From assembly GCF_026012015.1 (NCBI RefSeq), contig NZ_BRXR01000002.1, forward strand, positions 1 through 36,694: a DNA stretch of 36,694 nt, written 5' to 3'. How positions within the stretch are numbered: the stretch's first letter is position 1; each line of letters begins with the position of its first letter. The notes beneath the pieces were generated by a model that saw only the letters and a list, made by a program, of their open reading frames with translations, was not told the DNA's origin and did no database searches. Positions 6,362 through 12,573 of this stretch are shown piece after piece. The translations under genes and the position numbers were made by a program. This DNA comes from Clostridium omnivorum (GTDB lineage Bacteria; Bacillota; Clostridia; Clostridiales; Clostridiaceae).

Positions 6362-7711
6362 ATGAAAGTATTTGAAGATGAGATACTTTCACCTGGAGAA
6401 AAAATAAGAAAATTAAGAATACTTCTAGGAGCAACTCAAGCTGATATTGCAGGTGAAGATGTAACCAGAAATTTAATAAGTGAATTAGAAAGACATAAAA
6501 ATAAATTATCCTTGAAAACTGCAAAAGCCATTGCAACAAATATTAATAATTATGTAATTAAAAACAATATTGATTTTGAACGTGTATCTGATGAAGATTT
6601 ACTCGAAGATAGTAAGGTTCAAGTTAATAAGGTAATAAAAAAATTAATTAAAAAATTGGATAATATTAAGTTAACACAAAAGTATAATGAATTTGTTAAT
6701 TTGAAAGATGAAATTGATGACCTGATTTGTAAATATGAAACTCTCATTGATCCTGAATTTAAATGTAATATTTATAAATTATATAGTGATATTTACTTTC
6801 AATTTCATGAGTTGGAAAAAAGCGAAATTTATGCTTTAAAATGTTATGATGAAGCTTTAATATCAAATAATAATTTGATATTAGTTGATGTACTTATGAC
6901 AAGGATAAAAATTCTTTGGAGAACTAATAGAGAACGTGAAATTGTTATATTAGCCAAATATGCTCTTTATATTTACGAGATAAATAAATTAAAAGATGCT
7001 CTAATAATAAAAAAAATATATTATAATATGGCTTTAGCATATAAAACAATAAAAGAACAACAAACATGTATTTATTGGTTAGAAAAATTAGAACAAAATT
7101 TTATGCTAGAAAATAAAGAATACTGTGATATTAAAATATTAAAGGCTAATTGCTACTTAGAATTATTAGAATATAATAAAGCTGAAAAGCTATATTTAGA
7201 AACATTAGAATTAGCTAAAAAAGTGAATAATATAACTGCTATAACTAAAATATATAAAAATTTAGCCTTTTCATATTATAAACTCAACGATTATTCTAAA
7301 GCAATTGAATATGCTAATATTGCTTTAGACATAAAAAATAATGATGAAGAAGAAAATATATTAACATTCTATTATGCAATATCAATATATAGGAAGACTG
7401 AAAGTACTGATTTAGTAATAAAAAATTATGAAAAGGCAATATTGAGAGCAAGAAACTATAAAAATGATTATATTTTACTAAAACTTATAAAAAGAGTTTC
7501 AAATTATTTTATAGATTACAATGTAACTTCTGAGATAGATAATATACTGAAATTAGCCGATAAATATTTAATTAATCGTAAAATTGTAGATATAGAGCTT
7601 ATTTGTATATTTTATAAAGCAACAACCTTATATGCAACTTATGATTTAAAAAAATATAATTATTATAAGGAAAAGGCCTTTGCTTTAGAAAATATTTTAA
7701 AAAATAAATAA
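6362..7711 (+). CDS. RRNPP-type quorum-sensing receptor (HTH + TPR)
   Basis: A 449-residue cytoplasmic regulator starting behind AAGGAGGG (6348-6355). An Xre-like helix-turn-helix occupies about residues 10-65 (GEKIRKLRILLGATQADIAG, then TRNLISELERHKNKLSLKTA). The rest is a run of TPR-like helical hairpins, clearest at about residues 230-345 (YYNMALAYKTIKEQQTCIYW; AEKLYLETLELAKKVNNITA; KNLAFSYYKLNDYSKAIEYA). This is the PlcR/NprR/AimR architecture, in which a re-imported peptide binds the TPR domain and changes DNA binding or oligomerisation. The next gene encodes a small exported propeptide, the usual partner. Long homologues of this type are known in Clostridium (Qsr regulators). Peptide response is inferred. 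Confidence 0.85.
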   Translation: MKVFEDEILSPGEKIRKLRILLGATQADIAGEDVTRNLISELERHKNKLSLKTAKAIATNINNYVIKNNIDFERVSDEDLLEDSKVQVNKVIKKLIKKLDNIKLTQKYNEFVNLKDEIDDLICKYETLIDPEFKCNIYKLYSDIYFQFHELEKSEIYALKCYDEALISNNNLILVDVLMTRIKILWRTNREREIVILAKYALYIYEINKLKDALIIKKIYYNMALAYKTIKEQQTCIYWLEKLEQNFMLENKEYCDIKILKANCYLELLEYNKAEKLYLETLELAKKVNNITAITKIYKNLAFSYYKLNDYSKAIEYANIALDIKNNDEEENILTFYYAISIYRKTESTDLVIKNYEKAILRARNYKNDYILLKLIKRVSNYFIDYNVTSEIDNILKLADKYLINRKIVDIELICIFYKATTLYATYDLKKYNYYKEKAFALENILKNK

Positions 7712-7719
7712 TCGAAATT

Positions 7720-7761
7720 CTTGAAATATATTGTAAAATAGAAATGTAAATATATTTCAAG
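7720..7761. promoter_or_regulatory. Inverted repeat between receptor and propeptide genes
   Basis: CTTGAAATATATT (7720-7732) and AATATATTTCAAG (7749-7761) are a perfect 13-bp inverted repeat around 16 bases. The last G is the first base of the propeptide ribosome site GGGAGG (7761-7766). It could be an operator bound by the receptor or an RNA hairpin that limits propeptide translation. No T tract follows. Confidence 0.65.
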
Positions 7762-7773
7762 GGAGGATTTTTT

Positions 7774-7923
7774 ATGAAAAAGAAAATAGTAGCAGTAGTT
7801 ATAGCTCTTGCTGTATGTTTAGGCGTAGGTTCTAAATTAATTAATAATGTAAAACCTAATAATCATAAAACTGTAGCAGCTGAATATGTTCCAAATTCAA
7901 CTGATGATCCAGCACCATGGTAA
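7774..7923 (+). CDS. Exported signalling propeptide (Phr/AimP/NprX-like)
   Basis: A 49-residue ORF behind GGGAGG (7761-7766), 62 bases after the receptor gene. It has a positive N-terminus (MKKK), a hydrophobic core IVAVVIALAVCLGVG (5-19), and a polar tail ending AEYVPNSTDDPAPW (36-49). This is the layout of RRNPP propeptides: Sec export, proteolysis, and re-import of a short C-terminal peptide. The mature signal most likely lies within the last 5-10 residues (for example STDDPAPW); the exact cut is a guess. It is well conserved in layout, not in sequence, with AimP, NprX and Qsp peptides. Confidence 0.8.
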   Translation: MKKKIVAVVIALAVCLGVGSKLINNVKPNNHKTVAAEYVPNSTDDPAPW

Positions 7924-7953
7924 AAGTATCTACATAAATTTTTAACTAATTTT

Positions 7954-7995
7954 TATAAAAGTAAGTGGACTTGAAAAGGTTTGCTTACTTTTATA
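7954..7995 (+). terminator. Terminator-like hairpin after the propeptide gene
   Basis: TATAAAAGTAAG (7954-7965) and CTTACTTTTATA (7984-7995) form a perfect 12-bp stem with an 18-base loop; the right arm is itself T-rich. The rest of the gene-free stretch 7924-8237 is AT-rich and holds only a promoter near its end (8178-8206); I see no gene in it. Confidence 0.55.
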
Positions 7996-8177
7996 TTTTG
8001 AAAAAAATGGAATAAAGTAAATAAATATATGTACTTAATATCTTTATTTTTTTACTTTTATAAAGATAAAAGTATTTTCATGAGATATTTATAGAATATA
8101 CTTTAAAAGAATTTTTGAAGTAAAAATTTGCAAGTAGGTTAGACAATATTCTCTTACTTTTTCGACTTGATTTTTTC

Positions 8178-8206
8178 TTGTTTTAAAATTTTATTATTAA
8201 TATAAT
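8178..8206 (+). promoter_or_regulatory. Promoter of the 44-residue ORF
   Basis: TTGTTT (8178-8183), 17 bp, TATAAT (8201-8206), followed by AAGGAGG at 8224-8230 ahead of a GTG start. Confidence 0.55.
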
Positions 8207-8237
8207 TTATATATAAGATAAACAAGGAGGAAATAAG

Positions 8238-8372
8238 GTGGGTATTGAAGATAAATTTAGAGATGAGATAAAAGAGATATTTAAGGGTAAAATTCTAACA
8301 CTAAATAATATTAATGAGATAAACAACATTATAAAAAATGAATTAGCAAAAGAAAAAAGACCTGTAGCTTAA
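8238..8372 (+). CDS. Small acidic/basic helical protein of unknown function
   Basis: A 44-residue ORF with a GTG start 7 bases after a strong ribosome site AAGGAGG. The sequence begins (M)GIEDKFRDEIKEIFKG and ends NELAKEKRPVA, and is likely two short helices. It has its own promoter and ends inside a bidirectional terminator shared with the convergent repressor 2 gene. Its place after the receptor-propeptide pair is that of aimX in arbitrium phages, but no sequence relation is claimed. Confidence 0.6.
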   Translation: MGIEDKFRDEIKEIFKGKILTLNNINEINNIIKNELAKEKRPVA

Positions 8373-8385
8373 TACTATAGGTCTT
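8357..8385. terminator. Bidirectional terminator
   Basis: AAGACCTGTAG (8357-8367) and CTATAGGTCTT (8375-8385) pair with one G-U, flanked by A and T tracts on both sides. It serves the 44-residue ORF and the convergent repressor 2 gene. Confidence 0.85.
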
Positions 8386-8761
8386 CTTTTTTATTAACTA
8401 AATTATTAGCATATCTTTGCAATGATTTTTTTAATCTGATTTTAGTATCTTCGCTTATATCTGACTTTAGAATATCTTCGTATTCTAAATCATCTAATAT
8501 TTTATCAAGTATCTTATCTTGTAGCTCTGCTGGAAGCGTAATACTATCATTTTCTATGCTTTCTTCAAAGAAATAACCAACACTTACATTATAAAGTTTA
8601 GCCAGTTCAACAAGATGTTCATATTTAGGTTCACTTTCATTTCTTTCCCACTTACCTATTGAATTTTTACTACTAAATCCAAAGTATTTAGCTATATCTT
8701 CTTGGGATTTCCCATTTTTTTCTCTTAACTCACGTAATTTAGATCCAATTTTATAATTCAT
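8375..8761 (-). CDS. Xre-family repressor 2 (probable phage immunity repressor)
   Basis: A 128-residue leftward regulator. The N-terminal helix-turn-helix spans residues 5-62 (KLRELREKNGKSQEDIAKYF, then NSIGKWERNESEPKYEHLVE). The C-terminal 60 residues are helical and charged, likely for oligomerisation. It faces a divergent Cro-like gene across a gap with repeated ACCACT operators, the standard lysogeny switch layout. Both the size and the absence of an autoproteolytic domain suggest that induction is not by direct RecA cleavage. Confidence 0.85.
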   Translation of the reverse strand: MNYKIGSKLRELREKNGKSQEDIAKYFGFSSKNSIGKWERNESEPKYEHLVELAKLYNVSVGYFFEESIENDSITLPAELQDKILDKILDDLEYEDILKSDISEDTKIRLKKSLQRYANNLVNKKEDL

Positions 8762-8811
8762 TAATATCTTCCTTCCTAGACTATTATTCCCTATAACAAT
8801 TTTACTCTATA

Positions 8812-8934
8812 GACCACTTTTTGTGTAGGCGAACAGATACGAACAAATAAAATATTTTTTTAAAAAAGGCAATTAATACTTGAAAAACCACTTTTAGTGG
8901 TCTATAATTAAAATATAGTAATTTAAAAGTGGTC
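8812..8934. promoter_or_regulatory. Lysogeny operators and early rightward promoter
   Basis: The palindrome ACCACTTTTAGTGGT (8887-8901) sits between TTGAAA (8880-8885) and TATAAT (8903-8908), a 17-bp-spaced promoter for the Cro-like gene. Half-sites GACCACTTTTTGTG (8812-8825) and AAAAGTGGTC (8925-8934) flank it. Three related sites between divergent repressor and Cro-like genes are the expected operator set for repressor 2 and Cro. Confidence 0.75.
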
Positions 8935-8948
8935 GAGGAGTTGATTTA

Positions 8949-9158
8949 GTGACTAATGAAAAACTAAAAAAGGCACGAGAAAAAGCTGGATTTACCCAAA
9001 AAAGCTTTGCTGAAGAAATCAACATAAAGTTAAGAACTTATAAATCATATGAAAGGGGAGAACGTTATCCTAGAAAAACTAATTTATCAATAATATGCAA
9101 AAAATTAAATCTTGATGCCAGTGTTTTTTATCCTGTGGAGAATGCTGATGAGAGGTGA
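8949..9158 (+). CDS. Cro-like Xre-family regulator
   Basis: A 69-residue HTH_3 protein (KLKKAREKAGFTQKSFAEEI, then LRTYKSYERGERYPRKTNLS) with almost nothing outside the DNA-binding domain, as in Cro. GTG is the only in-frame start near the ribosome site CGAGGAG (8935-8941). First gene of the rightward early operon; its end overlaps the next gene by 11 bases. Confidence 0.8.
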   Translation: MTNEKLKKAREKAGFTQKSFAEEINIKLRTYKSYERGERYPRKTNLSIICKKLNLDASVFYPVENADER

Positions 9159-9513
9159 TGTTACTAGAAGAATTGTTGAATACATGAATTCAGAATCTCA
9201 AAAAGTATTTAATAAATATCATATTTGTGTAATAAGAGAATGTTTAACAATTGAATATCAAGATAGAAAAAACAAAGGTTTAATTATAAATAGCAAAAGT
9301 AAAAAAGGAAAGCAAGAGATATATACAAGAGTTTCAAATATAGCAAAAGAAGCTTATAAACAAAATTTAGATCCTGAAGATATTTACTTATTTAAAAAGT
9401 GTAGGTTACTGGAATATGAAGATAGAACAGGTAAATGTCCATGGGGATATGAAATTGCTAGAAAATACTTAGGATATGATAAGGAAACTGGTAAAGAGCT
9501 AAGGGGTGATTAA
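9148..9513 (+). CDS. Conserved-looking early protein of unknown function
   Basis: A 121-residue protein starting at ATG 9148 (MRGDVTRRIVEYM), chosen because GTGGAG at 9135-9140 precedes it; the longer reading from 9112 has no ribosome site and lies in the Cro-like gene. Basic and helical, with no recognised domain. Its stop TAA directly abuts the ATG of initiator 2, implying coupled translation and a possible role in replication or its control. Confidence 0.6.
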   Translation: MRGDVTRRIVEYMNSESQKVFNKYHICVIRECLTIEYQDRKNKGLIINSKSKKGKQEIYTRVSNIAKEAYKQNLDPEDIYLFKKCRLLEYEDRTGKCPWGYEIARKYLGYDKETGKELRGD

Positions 9514-10365
9514 ATGAAATTTACCATATATGGATTTAGTCAAAAAAAACTTGTTGAAATGGGAATGAATAATGACGATGCTCTAATATTAAGATATTTT
9601 ATTGATTTTAAAGATAGTGGAGCAATGATAAAGGAATACATGGATGATGATATGTACTATTGGGTAAATTATGAATCATTAAAAAACGAACTTCCAGTAT
9701 TAAATATCAGCAAAGATAGAATATATAGAAGACTAAAATATTTAGTAAGCATTAATGTATTAAAACATAAAACTAAAAAAAATGGTGGTACCTTTTCTTT
9801 TTATGCAGTAGGTGATAACTATAAAACTTTAATAATTGATACGTCAGAAATAACTGATGGTACGGTAAAAACACCGGAGGGGTACGGTAAAAATACCGAA
9901 GAGGGTACGGTAAAAATACCGGAGGGGTACGGTAAAAATACCGGAACAAAATATTCATCTATTAAAGATACATCTATTAATAATTCATCTATAAAAGATA
10001 TATATGTATCTGTTATTGATTATCTTAATCAAAAATGTTGTACAAGTTATAAGAGTGAAACTAAAAAAACTAGACAATTAATTAAGGCTAGAGTAAATGA
10101 AGGATTTAATCTTGAACATTTTAAGACTGTAATTGATAAAAAGTATAAAGACTGGAAAGGTACAGACTTTGAAGCTTATTTACGACCAGAAACTTTATTT
10201 GGTAACAAATTTGAAAGCTATTTAAATCAAAAGATAAAAAAGACATCTTATAATTCAAATGGGAAACCAAGTACTTTTAACGATTTTGACCAAAGAGAGT
10301 ATGATTTTGATAGTTTAGAGAGAAAGTTGTTAGGATGGGATAAGGATGCAGTAGAAAATGAGTAA
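9514..10365 (+). CDS. Replication initiator 2 (phage replisome organiser, Phg_2220_C-type C-terminus)
   Basis: A 283-residue protein. Residues 1-110 form a winged-helix replication domain (MNNDDALILRYFIDFKDSG; SKDRIYRRLKYLVSINVLKH). Residues 117-146 are a 15-residue peptide repeat (GTVKTPEGYGKNTEE and GTVKIPEGYGKNTG) encoded by DNA iterons. Residues 165-240 match the phage C-terminal domain Phg_2220_C (IDYLNQKCCTSYKS, IKARVNEGFNLEHFKTVID, YLRPETLFGNKFESYLNQ). Proteins of this class bind an origin within their own gene and recruit host helicase. Downstream of the Cro-like promoter, so probably the lytic initiator. No helicase loader gene is visible. Confidence 0.8.
   Translation: MKFTIYGFSQKKLVEMGMNNDDALILRYFIDFKDSGAMIKEYMDDDMYYWVNYESLKNELPVLNISKDRIYRRLKYLVSINVLKHKTKKNGGTFSFYAVGDNYKTLIIDTSEITDGTVKTPEGYGKNTEEGTVKIPEGYGKNTGTKYSSIKDTSINNSSIKDIYVSVIDYLNQKCCTSYKSETKKTRQLIKARVNEGFNLEHFKTVIDKKYKDWKGTDFEAYLRPETLFGNKFESYLNQKIKKTSYNSNGKPSTFNDFDQREYDFDSLERKLLGWDKDAVENE
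9859..9943 (+). repeat. Four iterons inside initiator 2 (candidate lytic origin)
   Basis: GGTACGGTAAAAATACCG or a one-base variant starts at 9859, 9881, 9904 and 9926. Each has a CGGTA/TACCG dyad. Spacing alternates 22-23-22, so two units make 45 bp or 15 codons and the repeat stays in frame. Probable binding sites of initiator 2. Confidence 0.8.
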
Positions 10366-10549
10366 TGAATTTGAAGAATTAATTAAAAATTTTGATGATT
10401 TAAATGTTGGACATAGAAAAGTCAAAGTAATAACAGGAAAAGATAATGAAGAAGTTACTAGAAGAGCAGCTGAATTTGAAAAATTACATAATGTTGTAGA
10501 CTCCAAGCAATACACAGAAAACGTAAAGTTCCTATTTTATATGGAATGA
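10358..10549 (+). CDS. Small early protein of unknown function
   Basis: A 63-residue charged protein (MSNEFEELIKNFDDLNVGHR onward) whose ATG overlaps the stop of initiator 2 (ATGAGTAA), so it is translationally coupled. Likely helical. No family recognised. Confidence 0.55.
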   Translation: MSNEFEELIKNFDDLNVGHRKVKVITGKDNEEVTRRAAEFEKLHNVVDSKQYTENVKFLFYME

Positions 10550-10567
10550 AAATTGGAGGTTTTTATT

Positions 10568-10804
10568 ATGAAAGTTATGTTTGTTAGAACTAACGATGCA
10601 AAGCCAATACCTCAGTTCACTATGAATCAAAAGGTGGCTATAGAAATACCGAAGGACCATGGAAATAATAGAGAAGTTAAAGTCTTTAGAGGGAAGGTTA
10701 TTGCAATTACAAAGCAGCTTGTAGTAATTCAAAAGAAAAGTGGAATTAGAGAAAGTTTTTCTTATAAAGATTTTTTTACTGGACATGCAAGATTAATCCA
10801 ATAG
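10568..10804 (+). CDS. Small basic early protein of unknown function
   Basis: A 78-residue protein starting at ATG 10568, with GGAGG at 10555-10559; an upstream in-frame TTG at 10553 is inside that ribosome site and is rejected. The pattern of alternating strands (KVAIEIPKDHG, VKVFRGKVIAITKQLVVIQK, GIRESFSYKDF) suggests a small beta-barrel like an SH3 or KOW fold. Function unknown. Confidence 0.6.
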   Translation: MKVMFVRTNDAKPIPQFTMNQKVAIEIPKDHGNNREVKVFRGKVIAITKQLVVIQKKSGIRESFSYKDFFTGHARLIQ

Positions 10805-10821
10805 TAAGGTGGGAACATTTA

Positions 10822-11085
10822 TTGAAGGGAATGAATAGCATCATAGGTATTTTACATGACGTTCATTACCTTAGAATTGAAACAGAGATTTTTAAAGATA
10901 TTAAGAAAGGAGACAAGCAGCTCAAAGCAAAAATAAATGATAATTATAAAGTCGGTGATACATTAATTTTAGAAGAGCTTAATCTCAAAGGAATATACTC
11001 TGGAGATTGGACACCAAAAGAAATAACGGATATTGATTTAAAAGAAGATAATGTAAGCTTAAGTTTAAAAGATATTGTAATTTAA
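10822..11085 (+). CDS. DUF3850 (ASCH/PUA-like) domain protein
   Basis: An 87-residue protein. The segment HDVHYLRIETEIFKDIKKGD, then KINDNYKVGDTLILEELN and YSGDW, matches the DUF3850 pattern (H-x-L, GxK, N-D-x-F-K-V-G-D-x-L). This fold is related to ASCH and PUA domains that bind RNA or modified bases. TTG 10822 is chosen because AAGGTGGG (10806-10813) is at proper distance; ATG 10831 has its purine run directly adjacent. Common as an accessory gene in phages of Firmicutes. Confidence 0.6.
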   Translation: MKGMNSIIGILHDVHYLRIETEIFKDIKKGDKQLKAKINDNYKVGDTLILEELNLKGIYSGDWTPKEITDIDLKEDNVSLSLKDIVI

Positions 11086-11113
11086 ATAAATCTAGTGAAA
11101 TTGAGGTGATGTA

Positions 11114-11278
11114 ATGGCCGAATGTTATTGTACTTTCCATCAGAGATATTTAACTAGAAAAGAAATTAAAGTGAAAAGATGTAGATGTAAAAAGAACACC
11201 AGGCAAATATGCAGATATTTTATAAATACAGCTAAGCAAAGGTACAGAAATGATACAAATTTTATAAGGCTGAGATAG
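11114..11278 (+). CDS. Small cysteine-rich basic protein
   Basis: A 54-residue ORF behind GAGGTG (11103-11108). It has CYC near the N-terminus, a CRCKK motif at 23-27 and a single Cys at 33, with many Arg and Lys residues; a small metal-binding nucleic-acid-binding role is possible. No family recognised. Confidence 0.5.
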   Translation: MAECYCTFHQRYLTRKEIKVKRCRCKKNTRQICRYFINTAKQRYRNDTNFIRLR

Positions 11279-11340
11279 TCGTAATGTGAAAATAAGACGA
11301 CTTAAATAAAAATTAAAATCGGAGTAATTCTAGATAAAAA

Positions 11341-11352
11341 GTACGGCCGTAC
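11341..11352. repeat. 12-bp palindrome upstream of the methyltransferase gene
   Basis: GTACGGCCGTAC is a perfect palindrome and is followed at once by CCTCC-AGACGT-GGAGG (11353-11367), a hairpin that would hide the GGAGG ribosome site of the next gene. The GTACGG core is shared with the initiator 2 iterons. Confidence 0.5.
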
Positions 11353-11375
11353 CTCCAGACGTGGAGGATGGGGAA

Positions 11376-11996
11376 ATGAAAATATTAGTAGCCTGTGAAG
11401 AAAGCCAGGCAGTATCAATAGAACTTAGAAAATTAGGTCATGAAGCTTACTCATGCGACATTATAGAATGTAGCGGTGGACACCCTGAATGGCATTTAAA
11501 GCAAGACGTAACACCTTTACTAAAAGAAAAATGGGATATGATTATTGCTTTTCCACCATGCACATATTTAACAGTTACAGGAAATAGATGGTTTAATGTT
11601 GAAAAATACGGAGAAAAAGCAATACAAAGAGCTAAGGACAGAGAAGAAGCAATAAACTTTTTCATACAGTTTGCAAATGCAGATTGTGAAAGAATCGTAA
11701 TAGAAAATCCTGTTGGAATAATGTCTAGCGTATGGAGGAAACCAAATCAAATAATTAACCCTTACCAGTTCGGAGATCCTTTTGAAAAGAAAACATGTTT
11801 ATGGCTTAAGGGATTACCTGAATTAATACCCACAAACATTGTAGAAATTCCGCCTAGAACAAAATTTGCTAGTGGTAAGTCAATGCCAACATGGTACGCA
11901 GATGCGTTTAGATTGCCAAAAGAAGATAGAGCAAAACTTAGAAGTAAAACTTTTCCAGGCATTGCTAAAGCTATGGCTGAACAATGGACTAAGTAA
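11376..11996 (+). CDS. Small phage DNA cytosine-methyltransferase-like protein
   Basis: A 206-residue Rossmann-type protein starting at ATG 11376 behind GGAGG (11363-11367). MKILVACEESQAVSIELRKL (1-20) is the SAM-binding strand and helix, D28 ends the second strand, AFPPCTYL (58-65) is the catalytic PPC motif with Cys62, and IENPVG (109-114) replaces the ENV motif. It is shorter than usual 5-cytosine methyltransferases and lacks a long target-recognition domain. Such short genes are common in Clostridium phages and are thought to guard DNA against host restriction; the sequence target is not visible. Confidence 0.7.
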   Translation: MKILVACEESQAVSIELRKLGHEAYSCDIIECSGGHPEWHLKQDVTPLLKEKWDMIIAFPPCTYLTVTGNRWFNVEKYGEKAIQRAKDREEAINFFIQFANADCERIVIENPVGIMSSVWRKPNQIINPYQFGDPFEKKTCLWLKGLPELIPTNIVEIPPRTKFASGKSMPTWYADAFRLPKEDRAKLRSKTFPGIAKAMAEQWTK

Positions 11997-12038
11997 GACG
12001 CCTTACAAAGATTTTGCGTAACTAAAATAAGTTTATTT

Positions 12039-12127
12039 GCTCACAGAACAAAAATAAAAATTAAAATTTTAGGAGGTGCGTCCCCCGCGCATTCACTATA
12101 TATAGTACAGTTCTGTGAGCTTTTTTT
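12039..12127 (+). ncRNA. Candidate structured RNA ending in a terminator
   Basis: An 11-bp outer stem GCTCACAGAAC (12039-12049)/GTTCTGTGAGC (12110-12120) encloses about 60 bases and is followed by seven T. Inside are TGCG-TCCCCCG-CGCA (a GC-rich hairpin in AT-rich surroundings) and the palindrome ACTATATATAGT. The sequence AGGAGGTGCG ahead of the inner hairpin looks like a ribosome site without an ORF. It could be a small RNA or a leader-type regulator with intrinsic terminator ahead of the dUTPase gene. Confidence 0.45.
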
Positions 12128-12154
12128 AAATTTTATTATGATGGAGGATATTAA

Positions 12155-12568
12155 ATGAAAGTTAAATTAATAGATAAAAATTGTATATTAACTAAAGGAC
12201 ATATAACAGATGCAGGATGGGATTTAAAAACTAGAGAAAGCAAGGTATTAGAACCATTAGAAGTATATACTCTTCCAGTAGGTGTATGTGTACAACTTCC
12301 TAAAGGATTTAGTGGTGATGTTAGACCTAGAAGCGGTTTAAATTCAAAAGGAATTGTAGTTTTATATGGTACCGCTGATTTTGGATATACTGGTGAAATA
12401 AAAGTAACTCTTATAAATCTAAGTGGTAAGCCTTATCAAATAAATCAGTATGATAGAATTGCTCAACTAGTAATAAATAAAATTGATAATGATGCAAACT
12501 TAGAAATCGTAGAAGAATTAAGTTGCAGCTCTAGAGGAGCAAATGGATTTGGAAGTACAGGGAGGTAG
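12155..12568 (+). CDS. dut: dUTP diphosphatase (trimeric dUTPase)
   Basis: A 137-residue trimeric-type dUTPase that hydrolyses dUTP to dUMP, keeping uracil out of phage DNA. All five motifs are visible: AGWDLKTRE (21-29), PRSGLNSKG (57-65), GTADFGYTGEIKVTLIN (72-88), YDRIAQLVI (99-107) and the C-terminal RGANGFGSTGR (127-137). ATG start behind GGAGG (12143-12147). SSB follows 5 bases after the stop, so the genes share an operon. Confidence 0.92.
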   Translation: MKVKLIDKNCILTKGHITDAGWDLKTRESKVLEPLEVYTLPVGVCVQLPKGFSGDVRPRSGLNSKGIVVLYGTADFGYTGEIKVTLINLSGKPYQINQYDRIAQLVINKIDNDANLEIVEELSCSSRGANGFGSTGR

Positions 12569-12573
12569 GAAAT

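Noticed and set aside
6312-6539. Leftward 75-codon ORF opposite the receptor start
   Set aside because: Hydrophobic AT-rich shadow of the receptor's HTH region, with no ribosome site.
8821-8850. SOS box at CGAACAGATACGAACA
   Set aside because: The two GAAC motifs are direct, not inverted, repeats, so they do not form a LexA palindrome.
9112-9147. Earlier start for the gene at 9148
   Set aside because: It would lie deep in the Cro-like gene and has no ribosome site; the peptide added is an out-of-frame reading.
9773-9958. Leftward ORF with repeated YPLRYFYRT peptide
   Set aside because: It is the complement of the initiator 2 iterons and has no start signal.
11447-11962. Three leftward ORFs opposite the methyltransferase gene
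   Set aside because: Shadows of a confidently assigned gene, without ribosome sites.
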